Part shown: positions 9,248-20,712 of the stretch, in pieces | Numbering within the stretch: the stretch's first letter is position 1 | Layout of the letters: each line of letters begins with the position of its first letter | NCBI RefSeq assembly: GCF_907164915.1 | Contig: NC_061866.1 | Location: 21,802,117-21,866,116 of the forward strand | Direction of reading: 5' to 3' | Length of the DNA stretch: 64,000 bases | Source of the DNA: Impatiens glandulifera | Lineage: Eukaryota; Streptophyta; Magnoliopsida; Ericales; Balsaminaceae | Position numbers and translations under genes: made by a program | Notes under the pieces: generated by a model | Seen by the model: the letters and a program-made list of their open reading frames with translations, nothing else | What the model was told of the DNA's origin: nothing | Database searches by the model: none

Positions 9248-9919
9248 ATGTTGTCTTTCCGACCAAAATCGATTCAAGTGGACTTTCAATCCATTTCCAC
9301 TCTTGAATCTCCGGGCATGCAAAGGATGTTCGATTCTCTAAAAGCTTCAGGGATGAGAAGATTTCTCACCCCTCATGAAACCTATCATGAACAACTTGTC
9401 AACGAAATCTTCCAAACCGCTAGCTTCTATCAAGATAATGTTATTGCTGGTGCAGTAATGGGCCAGATGGTATGGCTCACAGAAGAATTTTTTGGTGAGT
9501 TTTTCCATCTCCCATCAGAAGGTATTGATGATTTCTCTACCACTCACCCTAACCTCATGATTTCGATGATAAAAGTCTTTTCCGATTCCCCTGAAGTAGA
9601 TATTCATGGAAAGAAAAACCTTCTGAAGGTTGAATATGCTCTTCTAAGTGATATCATTTCTAAATCCCTTCTGTCTAAAGAAACCTCCTACAAGTATTGT
9701 ACGAAGGTCTTTCACATAATGGTGATTATCACCAGGGGTGTTTCGGTGAACTGGACAAGCTTCCTCTTCGGGAATCTTGTCAGAATGGTTGTAGCTAGAA
9801 AGAAGATCTTCGTCTTTGACGGTCCTCTCAGTTCTTTTCCCTGTCATCGTCTGAACGAACCTGGTAAGAGTTTCCCCCTACCCTCTAAGATCCTGAACTA
9901 CCAGAAAGTAGTAGATTAA
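9248..9919 (+). CDS. Retrotransposon accessory protein after pol, element A (C-terminus shortened)
   Basis: An open frame of 223 codons with no internal stop; the ATG follows a CT-rich leader. It belongs to a family seen six times in this window. Shared landmarks are VDF near residue 12, L-x3-G-(M/L)-x2-FL (residues 30-40), E-x-FF-T/A near 55, FHLPSEG near residue 87, HGKKNLLKVE then LLSDIISKSLL (about 117-138), and MVIITRGVSVNW (about 157-168). I see no signal peptide or membrane helix, so it is not a typical envelope protein. After about residue 185 it no longer matches the version in C, which runs on for hundreds of residues, so the C-terminus is lost or replaced. Some databases call a domain of this kind a putative plant transposon protein; I could not search. 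Function unknown. Confidence 0.7.
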   Translation: MLSFRPKSIQVDFQSISTLESPGMQRMFDSLKASGMRRFLTPHETYHEQLVNEIFQTASFYQDNVIAGAVMGQMVWLTEEFFGEFFHLPSEGIDDFSTTHPNLMISMIKVFSDSPEVDIHGKKNLLKVEYALLSDIISKSLLSKETSYKYCTKVFHIMVIITRGVSVNWTSFLFGNLVRMVVARKKIFVFDGPLSSFPCHRLNEPGKSFPLPSKILNYQKVVD

Positions 9920-10278
9920 ATTCAAAGGGTGGAAACGCTCAAGTCTAAGAAACGAAAAAATGAAGACTCCAACTCCCCTCTAACTGCAGTCTTAGAGACA
10001 TCTTAGGTTGAAGTCTATCCCGTCCAGAAGTTATGACCAGGAAGAAGAAGAAGACTAATAATTAAATGTCTTTTTGTATTTATTTTGAATGTTTTCATAA
10101 TGTTTTTGGTAAACTTATCATGGTTACATTGAACAATGTTTTGAGTGTTTCTTATGAAAACACTCATATGTGATTAACATGGATGTTTTTGAATGATTAC
10201 TTGCATGTTGTCTGTTTGTTTATTTATTGGATGAATGCATGTCTTGTTATGTGTATGCAGGTTTTCAATTTCTTCATC
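9920..10278 (+). other. Untranslated 3' interior of element A
   Basis: No gene. An A/G-rich stretch that could be a decayed C-terminal coding tail is followed by T-rich sequence up to the purine tract. The sequence from 10003 on is repeated at 31903; the five bases ACATC at 9998-10002 are the microhomology of that duplication. Confidence 0.5.
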
Positions 10279-10292
10279 AAAAAGGGGGAAAT
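10279..10292 (+). promoter_or_regulatory. Polypurine tract of element A
   Basis: AAAAAGGGGGAAAT directly precedes the TGTTGGG start of the 3' LTR, as expected for the plus-strand primer. Confidence 0.9.
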
Positions 10293-12926
10293 TGTTGGGT
10301 CAAATTATTTTGACTAATTGTTGAAATAATTTACCCACTGATATTTTGATGATGAAATAATTTATGAGTTTTGATACAGGTGTATTAAGACAACATGTTA
10401 TTAGACTTAGATTTAATGAGGGTCATTAGACCGATTTTGATCTCCATTCGCATAAAATTAGACGCAGGTCTAATGGAATTAGACGCACAGTCTAACTCAA
10501 CAATGTTAGACGGGCAGTCTAATAGATGCATGAATTAGACGAGAGTTTAATGGAATTAGACGTGAGTCTAATAGAATTAAACGTACAGTCTAACTCATCG
10601 GAGTTAGACATGTAAGTCTAATAGATGTGTAAATAATTAAACGGATGGTCTAATGAATACGCGGAATTAGACGTGGCAGTCTAACCCAGTGGAGTTAGAC
10701 GTGCCAGTCTAATGGTTATTATAATTAGACGGGCTGTCTAATTAGTGAAAGTTAGACGTGAGTCTAAATCCTTCAGACAAGTCTGAGGTAGAACCAGAAT
10801 TAGACGTGTCAGTCTAATGGTTATTATAATTAGACGGGTTGTCTAATTAGAGAAAGTTAGACGTGAGTCTAACTCCTTCAGATTAGTCTGAGGTAGAACC
10901 GGAATTAGACGTGGCAGTCTAACTTAGTGGAGTTAGACGTGCCAGTCTAATGGTTATTATAATTAGACGGGTTGTCTAATTAGTGAAAATTAGACGTGAG
11001 TCTAACTCCTTCAGACAAGTCTGAGGTAGAACCGGAATTAGACGTGGCAGTCTAACTTAGTGCAGTTAGACGTGCCAGTCTAATGGTTATTATAATTAGA
11101 CGGGTTGTCTAATTAGTGAAAGTTAGACGTGAGTCTAACTCCTTCAGATTAGTCTGAGGTAGAACCAGAATTAGACGTGGCAGTCTAACTTAGTGGAGTT
11201 AGACGTGCCAGTCTAATGGTTATTATAATTAGACGGGTTGTCTAATTAGTGAAAGTTAGACGTGAGTCTAACTCCTTCAGACAAGTCTAAGGTAGAACCG
11301 GAATTAGACGTGCTAGTCTAATGGTTATTATAATTAGACGGGTTGTCTAATTAGTGAAAGTTAGACGTGAGTCTAACTCCTTCAGATTAGTCTGAGGTAG
11401 AACCGGAATTAGACGTGTTAGTCTAATGGTTATTATAATTAGACGGGTTGTCTAATTAGTGAAAGTTAGACGTGAGTCTAACTCCTTCAGATTAGTCTGA
11501 GGTAGAACCAGAATTAGACGTGGCAGTCTAACTTAGTGGAGTTAGACGTGCCAGTCTAATGGTTATTATAATTAGACGGGTTGTCTAATTAGTGAAAATT
11601 AGACGTGAGTCTAACTCCTTCAGACAAGTCTGAGGTAGAACCGGAATTAGACGTGGCTAACTAACTCAGTGGAGTTAGACATGTCAGTCTAATGGTTATT
11701 ATAATTAGACGGGTTGTCTAATTAGTGAAAGTTAGACGTGAGTCTAACTCCTTCAGATTAGTCTGAGGTAGAACCGGAATTAGACGCGTCAGTCTAACTC
11801 ATCGGAGTTAGACGTGTCGGTCTAATGGTTATATAATATTTAGACGGGTTGTCTAATTAGTGAAAGTTAGACGTGAGTCTAACTCCTTCAGATTAGTCTG
11901 AGGTAGAACCGGAATTAGACGCGTCAGTCTAACTCATCGGAGTTAGACGTGTCGGTCTAATGGTTATATAATAATTAGACGGGTGTCTAATTATATTAGA
12001 CCAGGCGGTCTAATCGACGTTTTTCATTAGAATGAGTTGACTTATTTCATTAGACTGATTTTCTCAAATCCGTCTAACTGAAATACGTTTAATGCTCTAT
12101 TCAAGCAGTACGCTTGAATCTAGCATTTCTCCTATCCACGTACTATAGCTGTACCCTACTCCTTCTCCACTTTCCAGTGAAGATTAGTACAACAGCTATA
12201 TGCATCCAATCAAGGAATGCCACGTAAGAGAATTTTCCTCACATTACTCGTTTTGTAGGTACATCTCTGATGGAATATTCGGCGCACTACCAATTCGGTA
12301 CGGCCACGATCCTTGTGCTCAGAACCTGCTGTGTACAATGGAGGCTTTCCAATAGAAGAGCGCCACGTATCATTCTTGAAGATTTGACCGTTAGTTCCTA
12401 CTCAGTACTTAATCAATCCTAAGGACAACGGACAATCAGCCTCAACCAATCTTACGAACAAGCATTCTGATTTTGCAGAGAGAGACTATTCAATCATCTT
12501 GCTTACTGAATTTATTTTGTGAAGCTTCTTTCTGATTGTATTGTGTGTGAATCGAGAGAGAGAGTTAGAATCAAAACACCATTAGCTGAGTGATATTCTT
12601 CATCTTCTTGTAATTGAACAAAAAGTGTTATGTTCAATAGTGAGCTAAGTGTGTGTGTAAACTGTATTTGATTCTCATCATATAGTGAATCCTTCTGGCG
12701 GATGGAAGAAGGGGTGACGTAGGAGAGTTTCCCCGAACATCCATAAACAAACTGTTGTGTTCTTCTTTTCTATCATCTTTTCATATTTTATCTTGTGCTT
12801 CAAACCCAAGTAAACAATTCCGCCTTGAATCTGTTTCAAGTGTTTACACAAGTTTGCGTAGAATAGAAAGAGATATTAATCCTAACAGGATTTCTATCAA
12901 ACCGTTTTTCATAAGCCTTCATCATT
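10293..12926 (+). repeat. 3' LTR of element A, last 41 bases deleted
   Basis: Colinear with the 5' LTR from TGTTGGG up to CATCATT (12920-12926), then it jumps into G LTR sequence (TCTATAAGG). The copy at 32196-34869 is complete, so the missing part is known. The U3 array is at about 10447-12010 with about ten unit markers. Confidence 0.88.
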
Positions 12927-13696
12927 TCTATAAGGGGTTCGGACTTTGTTTACGCCCAGGAAAGAGCTTATGCGTTATGTCCTCCGCCCCCGTCAAATGA
13001 CGGTTTTTAAAAACATTAAATAAACAAAGTTTGAATATTTCAAATTTAATTATAACATTTATTTTTCTTTAATTAGTAATCAAATGGTCCTAAACAAGGA
13101 TAAGTTTAGATTGCGTAAATAATTGTATAAAATTCTTTTGAAGGGCGTACATGTGTTTGCATTGATATAATACTGAGTAAAAACCCTAAAGAATATTAGA
13201 AAAGTGTTAGAATTTAAAAAGAAATTCCAAACAGACCCTTAGCCAAAATATTGGCTTAGGAAATATCTCAAAAATATATAAATATCATTTTCTGATATTT
13301 TTGAATTATTTGAAAATGGATTTGGGTTCCAAAATTACAAAAATAATTTTGGATTTTGAAAAGTTGAACCAAACCGGCCTTGGGACCTGAGTCCTAGGGT
13401 CTAGGTCCGATTTTAAGGATCTAGGCTCGGACGGGCTTAGTCTAGACCAGGGCTCGGGCGCATGGGTTAAGGGACTGGAAGGGCTCGGTCTTGGGTTCTA
13501 GAGGCTTGGTTCCGAACTCGGACTTCTTGGTCAAGGGACCGGAGGGCATTGTCCTAGGGTTCATGAGGATCGGTTCTAAACTCAGACTATTCGGTCCTAG
13601 GTCTAGGTTTCTTCAGTCGTGGACTTGGGAGGCTCGGTTTTAGGTCAGACTCCTCGGTTCAAAGTTAGAAACCTCGGTCGGGTTGCTCGGTCCTTA

Positions 13697-13901
13697 CTTA
13701 AAAACACTGGTCTTGAATCTTTGTCCTAGCTTAAGAACATTGTTCATCGGTCTCGGTTCTAACTCAATAACACTAGTCCTAAGTCTCGGTCCTAGCTTAA
13801 AAACACTGGTCTTGAATCTTTGTCCTAGCTTAAGAACATTGTTCATCGGTCTCGGTTCTAACTCAATAACACTAGTCCTAAGTCTCGGTCCTAGCTTAAG
13901 A
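13697..13901. repeat. 99-bp tandem repeat in the G LTR (two full units and a partial)
   Basis: Units start at 13697, 13796 and 13895 (each CTTAA.AACA). The period of 99 is a multiple of three, which explains the spurious leucine-rich frame over it. Copy 2 of the duplication has a single unit at about 35963 but keeps extra related sequence (to about 36270) that copy 1 lacks. Confidence 0.85.
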
Positions 13902-14723
13902 ACATTGGTCCTCAGTCTCGGTCATAACTCATGGATAAATAATTTGTAAGTTATAGATGATTTATGTGATTTTGAAGAACAAAATCCATAACCTAAATCA
14001 CGATAATTTGATCTTTACAAAGATCAATTTCTAAAAACCAATTTTAGCTCAAATTTTTGGATCTTTCAAATTAAGGCATTTCAATATCTGATTTTTGTTC
14101 CATTAACTTTGAAATGGTGAATATAGTTGAACACAACCAAAACACTAACATCATTACAAAGATTTTTGAAGATGAAATTAAAACTCAAAACTTTCAAAAA
14201 TACAATTTTATCAAACATGATCAAAACGATGTTATAGTCATTGAGAAATCATCCCAATATGTTTACAAACATTTTTAGTAGCTATTTGAATCAAAAAATC
14301 AAGAATCAAACTCAAGAACATGTATTTTTAAAAATCTAATTTTCAAACTAATTTTTTGAAATATTTGATTCGGGTTGATTTGATCTTATTTCTTTCAACA
14401 TAAAGTTCAAACATGATATATGGAATGGTTTTAAACAAAGAAATCACATAACTAAGCCCTAGAAGTGATAAAACCGATCAAACTTGAAAATTTTGAAAAA
14501 ATTTAAATTTTCAAACACAAATTACATTACAGATGTTCTGGATTCACACCAACAGCTGGAGAACACTCCTTAAATGTGTTGAAAGCTTTCTAAAATCCTG
14601 GATCAGAACTGTAATGGCCAAAAAAAATTTACAAAAATTTTTCTTGGCCGAAATTTGAGTTCCTTGATTTAGTCTATAATTTGTTGTATTTGTTTGATTA
14701 TTTTGATAGGGGGTGTGGGGGAG

Positions 14724-14731
14724 TATTTATA
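14724..14731 (-). promoter_or_regulatory. TATA box of the G LTR
   Basis: The minus strand reads CGACTATAAATACTCCCCC, a canonical plant TATA context, followed downstream by A/T-rich leader sequence. The same site is at 37080-37087 in copy 2. Confidence 0.55.
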
Positions 14732-15137
14732 GTCGAGCTAGGTCGGATTAGGTGGTCAAATTCAAGTCAAAATTGATCTCCGACGATCTTATCCCTAATG
14801 TTATCTTGATTTGTGGCATCCTAGATTAAGGTAGGATAAGATCAATAGGCATAGGGGTTGTGTAGCGACGATAGGCGAGCACGTGGAAGAAAAAATATAG
14901 GCATAAGGATGGTTGTAGGTGGAGATAAGGCTTTTAGAAGAATCACATTGGTGATTTACGTTTTCGGTGAGCGTCCTGTTGCGGCGAAGAAGACGACCCA
15001 AAGCAGCGTCGTATCATTGGCATCGTTTACGTTCCATCGTGTCTATCAGTGTTTGGGCTAACGGGGTTAGGCATCCCATTAGTTGATTCGTTGGAGCAAG
15101 CGTGCGCTTGTAGAAACTAATTTTTGTTCCTCTAGGT

Positions 15138-15974
15138 TATGGGTGTAAACGAGCCTAGCCGAGCTTGATCTAGCATTCGCTTGAGTTCGGCTTGACTCGT
15201 TTTTTATTGTCTCGCTCGAGTTCGGTCGAGCTTTTAATATTATGCTTGAGTTCGCTTTAAATATATTTATATATTAATTTCTTATATTAAAAAAACCTAA
15301 ATCACCATTCTTCAATGACTAGTTCACCACACAAATATTTCATATCCTTAGTTATATATTATTTTAAAAAAAGACAACCATAACTCAAAATATAGTTCAT
15401 AAAACATAAAATTTCAGCAACATGCGTCATGCGTGTTCATCTCAATCAAAAATTCTCGATCTAAGTTTGTTGAAGAATTATCAATGGGCATTCTCTTGAG
15501 TATTCTTGCAAAATGGTTTTAAAAAATAAAATATTTTATAATGAAATAAAAATACTTTTATATCTTATAAAATATAATATATTGACATTGCATATATTAA
15601 ATAATATTACAATATAATTATAATTATATTTCTGTAATTAAATTAATATCAAATATATGTATTTCCTTATAAATATTATATAATATATATTTTTTAATTT
15701 ATAAATATAATTCTTGTATATCTTGATATACCAAAATATTGAAAATCTTATACCTTTTACGTACCAATATTTTAGCATCGGTATCATAAGCAATAAACCC
15801 ATAAATAGTCTTATGCGTGTTTCTAATTTTGATTAAAACATAAAATATAATTAAAAAAATATATAATTAGGCTTGAAAAAGCTCAACGAGCTGGCTCGAG
15901 CTCGGCTCGAATTCGATTTTGACCGAACTCGAATTGAGTTTTAACCGAGCGGCTCAGCTCATTTACACCCCCTG
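15138..15974. mobile_element. hAT-like non-autonomous element, copy 1 (837 bp)
   Basis: The left end TATGGGTGTAAACGAGCC and the reverse complement of the right end, CAGGGGGTGTAAATGAGC, are imperfect terminal inverted repeats of the CAGGGGTGTAAA kind known from plant hAT elements. An exact 8-bp target duplication CTCTAGGT flanks it (15130-15137 and 15975-15982). GAGCTCG-rich subterminal motifs occur at both ends and the middle is AT-rich. No coding capacity. Confidence 0.8.
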
Positions 15975-16085
15975 CTCTAGGTTTATATTTTGAAGCCTAT
16001 AAAAATAATTAAAAATCTTAAATATAAACGTTGAAACAATTGGAAAAGAAAATTTGATAAATATATCCATGTAATTTTGTTCAAA

Positions 16086-16186
<101 letters not shown>

Positions 16187-16419
16187 GAATAATATAAACT
16201 TAATTAATGAGTTTAGTTTAAATAAACTCATTATTAATTTGAAATTATTTAGATATTTTTGGAATAGAATAATAATAATAAAAATAATAATTAAGGTAAA
16301 TGCACCAATTGTTATTAATTATGGTTTAATTTTGAAGGTATCTTAGGAAATAAATAAAATGAAAACAAATAATATATATATATATATATTAATATTATTA
16401 TTATGATTATTTTTTATTT

Positions 16420-17598
16420 TGTAGAAAGGGAAAGAGATAAGCCCAAACGAGGCAAGCCTATTTAGAGTAGGCCCAATCTATAAACGTTCAGACCAGAGGA
16501 AATAATCCTAGAGTGAAGATAATTAAAAAGGATTTTTTTTCCTTTATTCTAACATTTCTGCCCCTCACTTACGTCGTAAACTCCTTCCAAAGGGAGAGCG
16601 AGGCTCTCGCCTCTATCTAACCTTCTCTCAACAATGTCCGGCGTCAAAAGAGGTAGAAGACGGACAGCGAAATCTAGATATTCGGTTGCCGAGAAGAATG
16701 ATTAGAATATGCCACGATCTCCGGCTAGATCTAGTCTTCCCCGATGCCCGCCGAGAAGACCGAGTAAAAGATTCCACGATCTCTGACTAGATCTAGTCAT
16801 CTCCGATGCCCGCCGAGAAGATCGCATCTAAGAAGGATCTAAACTCTCAAACGCCTATAAGAAGAAGATAGAGCCCCTTGAATCTCTAGAGATCATAATC
16901 TAAGAACACCCTATTATTCTTTCAACTTTTCTTCTTGGAGTGATAGAGAGTGGGAGAGTTAGCTAGAATAGAGTGATTTGGGTAAGTTGTTCATGTTCTT
17001 TATCTTCTGTAAGATTCCTTTAAATTTGATACGATGTAAGCACCTTTGTGATTATTTATTCTAAATATCTATTCTTATATACCTGCATAAACGTTCAAGA
17101 ATTTTACTTTTCTTTTGAATTTTTTTGTTAAATCTGAAAGATCTTTTTTCCTTAGTGTCACAGGTATAGGTTTGTGGTTTGTGTGTGGCATTTTGAGATT
17201 GATTTTGGAGTCGTCCGTTCTAAGATGAGGCTCAAGAAGGGTGACTCAAAAAGAAATATGACGATGATTTGAGGATTTAGTTAGGGTTTTAAAACCCTAA
17301 TTGATCCACTTTAACCTAATCGATAATTTTTTTATCGTAATTATTAGGATTTACGTTTTATTTATAGACCTATGACATACTTCCCATTAAACTCTCAATC
17401 TTTTCCAGATTCGACGGGATGGTAAGATATGGAGTTGTCTATAAATCCTCATTCTTATATATTTAAAACTTTCAAACCTTAAAATTAATTCCCCTCACAT
17501 TTGACTTATTTTTTCAAAACTTAAAATTTTTTAAAAGAGAGATCCTAGAAAAAAATTTCAAGTTGTTATTGTCGACGTAAAAAATCAATCATAATTTA
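16420..17598 (+). repeat. 5' LTR of element E (start approximate)
   Basis: Recognised by homology with 29163-29739, from GAGGCAAGCC through GTGATTTGGGT to AAATTTGATAC (17035), and by the primer site after its end. It contains a tandem repeat of about 66-80 bp (CCGAGAAGA...GATCTAGTC, two units near 16690-16820). Proposed start TGTAGAAAGGG. Confidence 0.65.
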
Positions 17599-17618
17599 TA
17601 GAGACTCTATTGGGGACA
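17599..17618 (+). promoter_or_regulatory. Primer binding site of element E
   Basis: TAGAGACTCTATTGGGGAC is a decayed form of the Tat/Ogre primer site TGGCGACTCTGCTGGGGA. Confidence 0.6.
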
Positions 17619-18641
17619 TTCGGTGTTTAACTTGAGAAAATAATATTAGCTAGTTTAGAAATCTATTTTACACTTTAATGGTATTCCCCAGAAAAATATT
17701 TTGTTTTCTTAATGGGCATGAGCTTTAGGGCTCCGGTGTGAAGATAGTATAAGGCATACGTCGTTGAATGAAGTCTATACATCTATTGATTACGTTCTAG
17801 TATTGTCAATAGGGAATGATGATCTCAACCTGCCAAGAAGGTTTTGTGTGATTTGAAATTTGAGAAAAACTCTAGGAAAAAACCCGGATTAACCCTCACT
17901 ACTTTTCAAATATTCCCTACTATTGTAAATGAGGGATTTTGAAATAGTGGTGAGGGGTATATCCAATTGAGAGATTCTCTTACATCAAGAGATCCCTTTT
18001 GGGATAGTATCCTTGTCGGTGGAACTACTCTCTGCTAAGCCACTTCTAACTTTAGAACAAAAATCTAAAATGCCATTTCTACCAATATGTTGACTTGTCG
18101 TTCCAAAGCAACAAAGCCACGTCATGAAGCCTCTTACAATATGTGACAACTATATATGATAAATACATGTATGAATTTAGATGAGATATGCGTCCAAAAG
18201 TACATTCTAAATTCCGTTTGAAAATAAAAGGAAAAAACTAAAATGCCTAGCGTAACGAGTTGTTGCCTTTGAGTCTTTATTTCATAGATATAAGAATGTT
18301 AGTCGCGAAGACTAGTGATTCAAGTGTTATCTGTGAGGAAAGCAAGAAAGCTAACAATGTGGGGAATTTTATGAAGAAAATAACACAAAAGCAGGAAGAG
18401 ATAGAAACAGAAGAGCAAACGAACAATGAAGGACCTAAACTACATTGTTTATTATATTATTTTATCTTTTGAGTTATTAATGTTTATCTCACATCGAAAT
18501 ACAACACGTTTTAAAATGAATCGGAAATTGGACGCCTATTACAATTAGGACACATACGCGCATAATGGTGACAATGCTTGTCCCCACTATTTGTTTTAAA
18601 CTCACTCTTCTTGATGGTTCCATAGACTAAATATTTTCACC
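17619..18641 (+). other. Leader of element E, no gene recognised
   Basis: About 1 kb without a recognisable gene. A 70-codon frame at 18260-18472 rich in E/K/Q/T shows no known motif and may be chance. Long leaders are usual in Tat/Ogre elements. Confidence 0.4.
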
Positions 18642-18782
18642 ATGGGTCGCACACGAGATATCACCACTGGACGCTTCATCCGAAAAATGTCTAATACAGA
18701 ACCAACATCGCAATCTACACCGCCTGCTATTCCTATTAGACCAAGGTTTGATGAGCACACTACCTCTCAGGGATCCAAGTAA
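18642..18782 (+). pseudogene. N-terminal gag fragment of element E
   Basis: The ATG at 18642 opens 46 codons (MGRTRDITTGRF at the start, then a P/T/S-rich stretch) up to TAA at 18780-18782. It precedes the main gag frame and has the basic, low-complexity look of a gag N-terminus. It is separated from the rest by a stop and shifts. Assignment rests on position. Confidence 0.4.
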
Positions 18783-18944
18783 ATAATCTCAATGAGAATA
18801 TGTTTTTACTACTAGACTGTATGAGACAGTTACTTAATCTACCCACTAGGAAAACAAACCTAAATTCAGGGCTACTAGTAGACCCACTAACCCACTTGAG
18901 TCAAATGTATCAGCCACTCATACGACACATGACCTAAAAATGAG

Positions 18945-19934
18945 GTGATGGTAGAATCATGGTACACCTTAGATGACGAGGAAGCTCTGGAAGTCGCTTT
19001 TGAGATATTAAGGCTACAAAGGATCCGAGAAGGGAACAAAGTTGTGATTGAAGAACCAAAAAAGACAAAGTCTACGGTATTAGGCATGCCTCAAGGATGG
19101 ATTACAGATACCAAAACTAAACAAGTTCTAACAACGGAAACCCCTTCAACTATTGGAGAACAAGTTGCATCGCTACTAGTCATCCTAACAACATCGATAC
19201 AGCCAACTAGTTAGAGCGAAGAATTAGCGCTACTTAGGGCATCTCAAATCGAAATGAAAGCACAAATAGATTCCCTAACTAAAGAGAATTCAACACACGT
19301 AGCTAAAAGTTGGAAATTTAGGTTAGAAGCAGCTAAGAGAGTCGTGGTCCGTCAAGGACTAAACTTACCACATTTAACCAAGTATGTCGGAAATAAAGAC
19401 CCAATAGTCTTTATGAACGTGTACTTGACGAACATGTTTCCATTAAAACTAGGAGAGCCCACAGTATTGCAATTATTCCCTTGGTATCTTGAAGAAATGA
19501 CACTTGAGTGGTATATGCATGAAAACATAGCCCAACACCAGACTAATGAAGAGCTAGCCAAGATATTCATAAGTCGGTTTGGTATGTTCTTGAAGATGGA
19601 CAAGTCTGAGAGAAAACTTATGAGTATTAAGTAGGGTCCAGGTGAAACTTTCGAATCGTACGTTGATAGGTGGAAGGTTGTGGCTTCACTAATCAATGGA
19701 CTACCAAATGAACAAACTCAAGTGGATGTGATCTATGATAACATTAATGTAGCATACACTAAAGTCATATCAGTCAACAAATATGCTTTCATGGAGGACT
19801 TGATTGCTTCTGGAATGGGATATGATGATGCATTAAAGAAAAAATCCATCGAAAGCAAGACGTCATACCTAGGCAATCCTCATTTTAATCAGAAAAAGGC
19901 TAAGTCACAAGTAAACTACATCGCCAATGCATGA
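18945..19934 (+). pseudogene. Tat-like gag (capsid region) of element E, two in-frame TAG stops
   Basis: One frame runs from 18945 to 19934 and is interrupted only by TAG at 19212-19214 and TAG at 19632-19634; all three parts are in the same frame. The first part is acidic (DDEEALEVAF). The second has the gypsy capsid signature: DPIVFMNVYLTNM, LQLFPWYLEEMTLEWY, then ELAKIFISRFG. The third continues with SLINGLP and FNQKKAKSQ. The protein would form the particle shell. The CACTA element at 20164 cuts gag before its zinc knuckle, which reappears at 24690. A further TGA lies at 18930 just upstream. Confidence 0.75.
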
Positions 19935-20179
19935 GATATAAAAACATCAAAAATCATGAATGTTGGGCAATGACACCTTTAGGAATCATCTGCTAGTCGT
20001 CAGCCAGTTTATCCCACACCGTCTAAAGGAAATACTTCGTTAACACGTAAGCCACCCAAGAACTTTGATGATTTAGGAATGACACTATTTTTGAAGCTCA
20101 CCAGATTTTAAAGCAAAAGTACCTAATCCAAGTCCAGACCCCGAATATCGATAGGCCTATATCCACTAGTAAAAAAAGA

Positions 20180-20480
20180 CCTTATAGAGATTGGTAAACC
20201 AATAGCTATTAACCTCTAAACCAATTGTTATAGGCCTATAATGATTGATCATAAACCAATCGCCTTCAATCGGCAGAAGTCTTCTCGTTGTTTCCTTAAT
20301 TGTTAACGGCGATTGGTAGATGATCAATCTCTATAGTCTTATAGCGATTGGTTACTATTTCAATCGCAACTACCCAAATCATGTAGCGATTGGTTATTAG
20401 ACCAATCGTAGATTCCTAATCGGTCTATTGTGATTGGTTATCAAACCAATCGCATTTTCCTAAAGAGTCTATAGCCAATG
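20180..20480. repeat. Subterminal repeats of the CACTA element (left)
   Basis: Repeated short inverted pairs such as GATTGGTAAACCAAT and GCGATTGGTTATTAGACCAATCG (longer than 20; arms GCGATTGGT and ACCAATCG). Such subterminal repeats are the transposase binding regions of CACTA elements. Confidence 0.75.
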
Positions 20481-20712
20481 GTTAATGTTATTAAATAAAC
20501 TCACAACCAAAATATTATCAAGATCATAACAAAAACAGTTCTTAACAGAAACATCAACATTTGAAATCAAAGTAATATTACACCAACATTTGAAATCTAA
20601 ACAAAATTATAACAAAAGTTCTTACTTAATCCGCATCTACCCCAAAATCATCATCATCTTGTTGTTAGGGCTGCACGGGTAGAATTGTTGTTGATGACCC
20701 TTAACCTGATAA

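Larger units (their letters stand above)
2337..12926 (+). mobile_element. Copia (Sirevirus-like) retrotransposon A, 3' LTR truncated
   Basis: Order: 5' LTR (2337-4815), iMet primer site, gag remnant, protease-integrase-RT-RNase H pseudogene, non-coding spacer, accessory gene, purine tract, 3' LTR. Integrase before RT is the Ty1/copia order. The long LTRs, primer site, purine tract and a gene after pol fit the Sirevirus (SIRE/Maximus) group. The 3' LTR lacks its last 41 bases because of a deletion that also removed about 320 bases of flank. Gag is internally deleted and pol has several stops, so the element is dead. Confidence 0.88.

Noticed and set aside
9248..9919. Envelope gene after pol
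   Set aside because: Position fits, but no signal peptide, membrane helix or glycoprotein features are visible in any of the six copies.
13683..13949. Leucine-rich repeat-like frame (and its copy at 35949-36137)
   Set aside because: It arises from a 99-bp DNA repeat in an LTR. The unit number differs between copies and no gene context exists.
14801..15061. Overlapping frames on both strands, repeated at 37157-37417
   Set aside because: They are in the U3-side part of the G LTR. The repetition is due to the segmental duplication, not conservation of a protein.
18260..18472. 70-codon frame rich in E, Q, T and N
   Set aside because: No motif and a non-coding context (leader of E); it could be chance.
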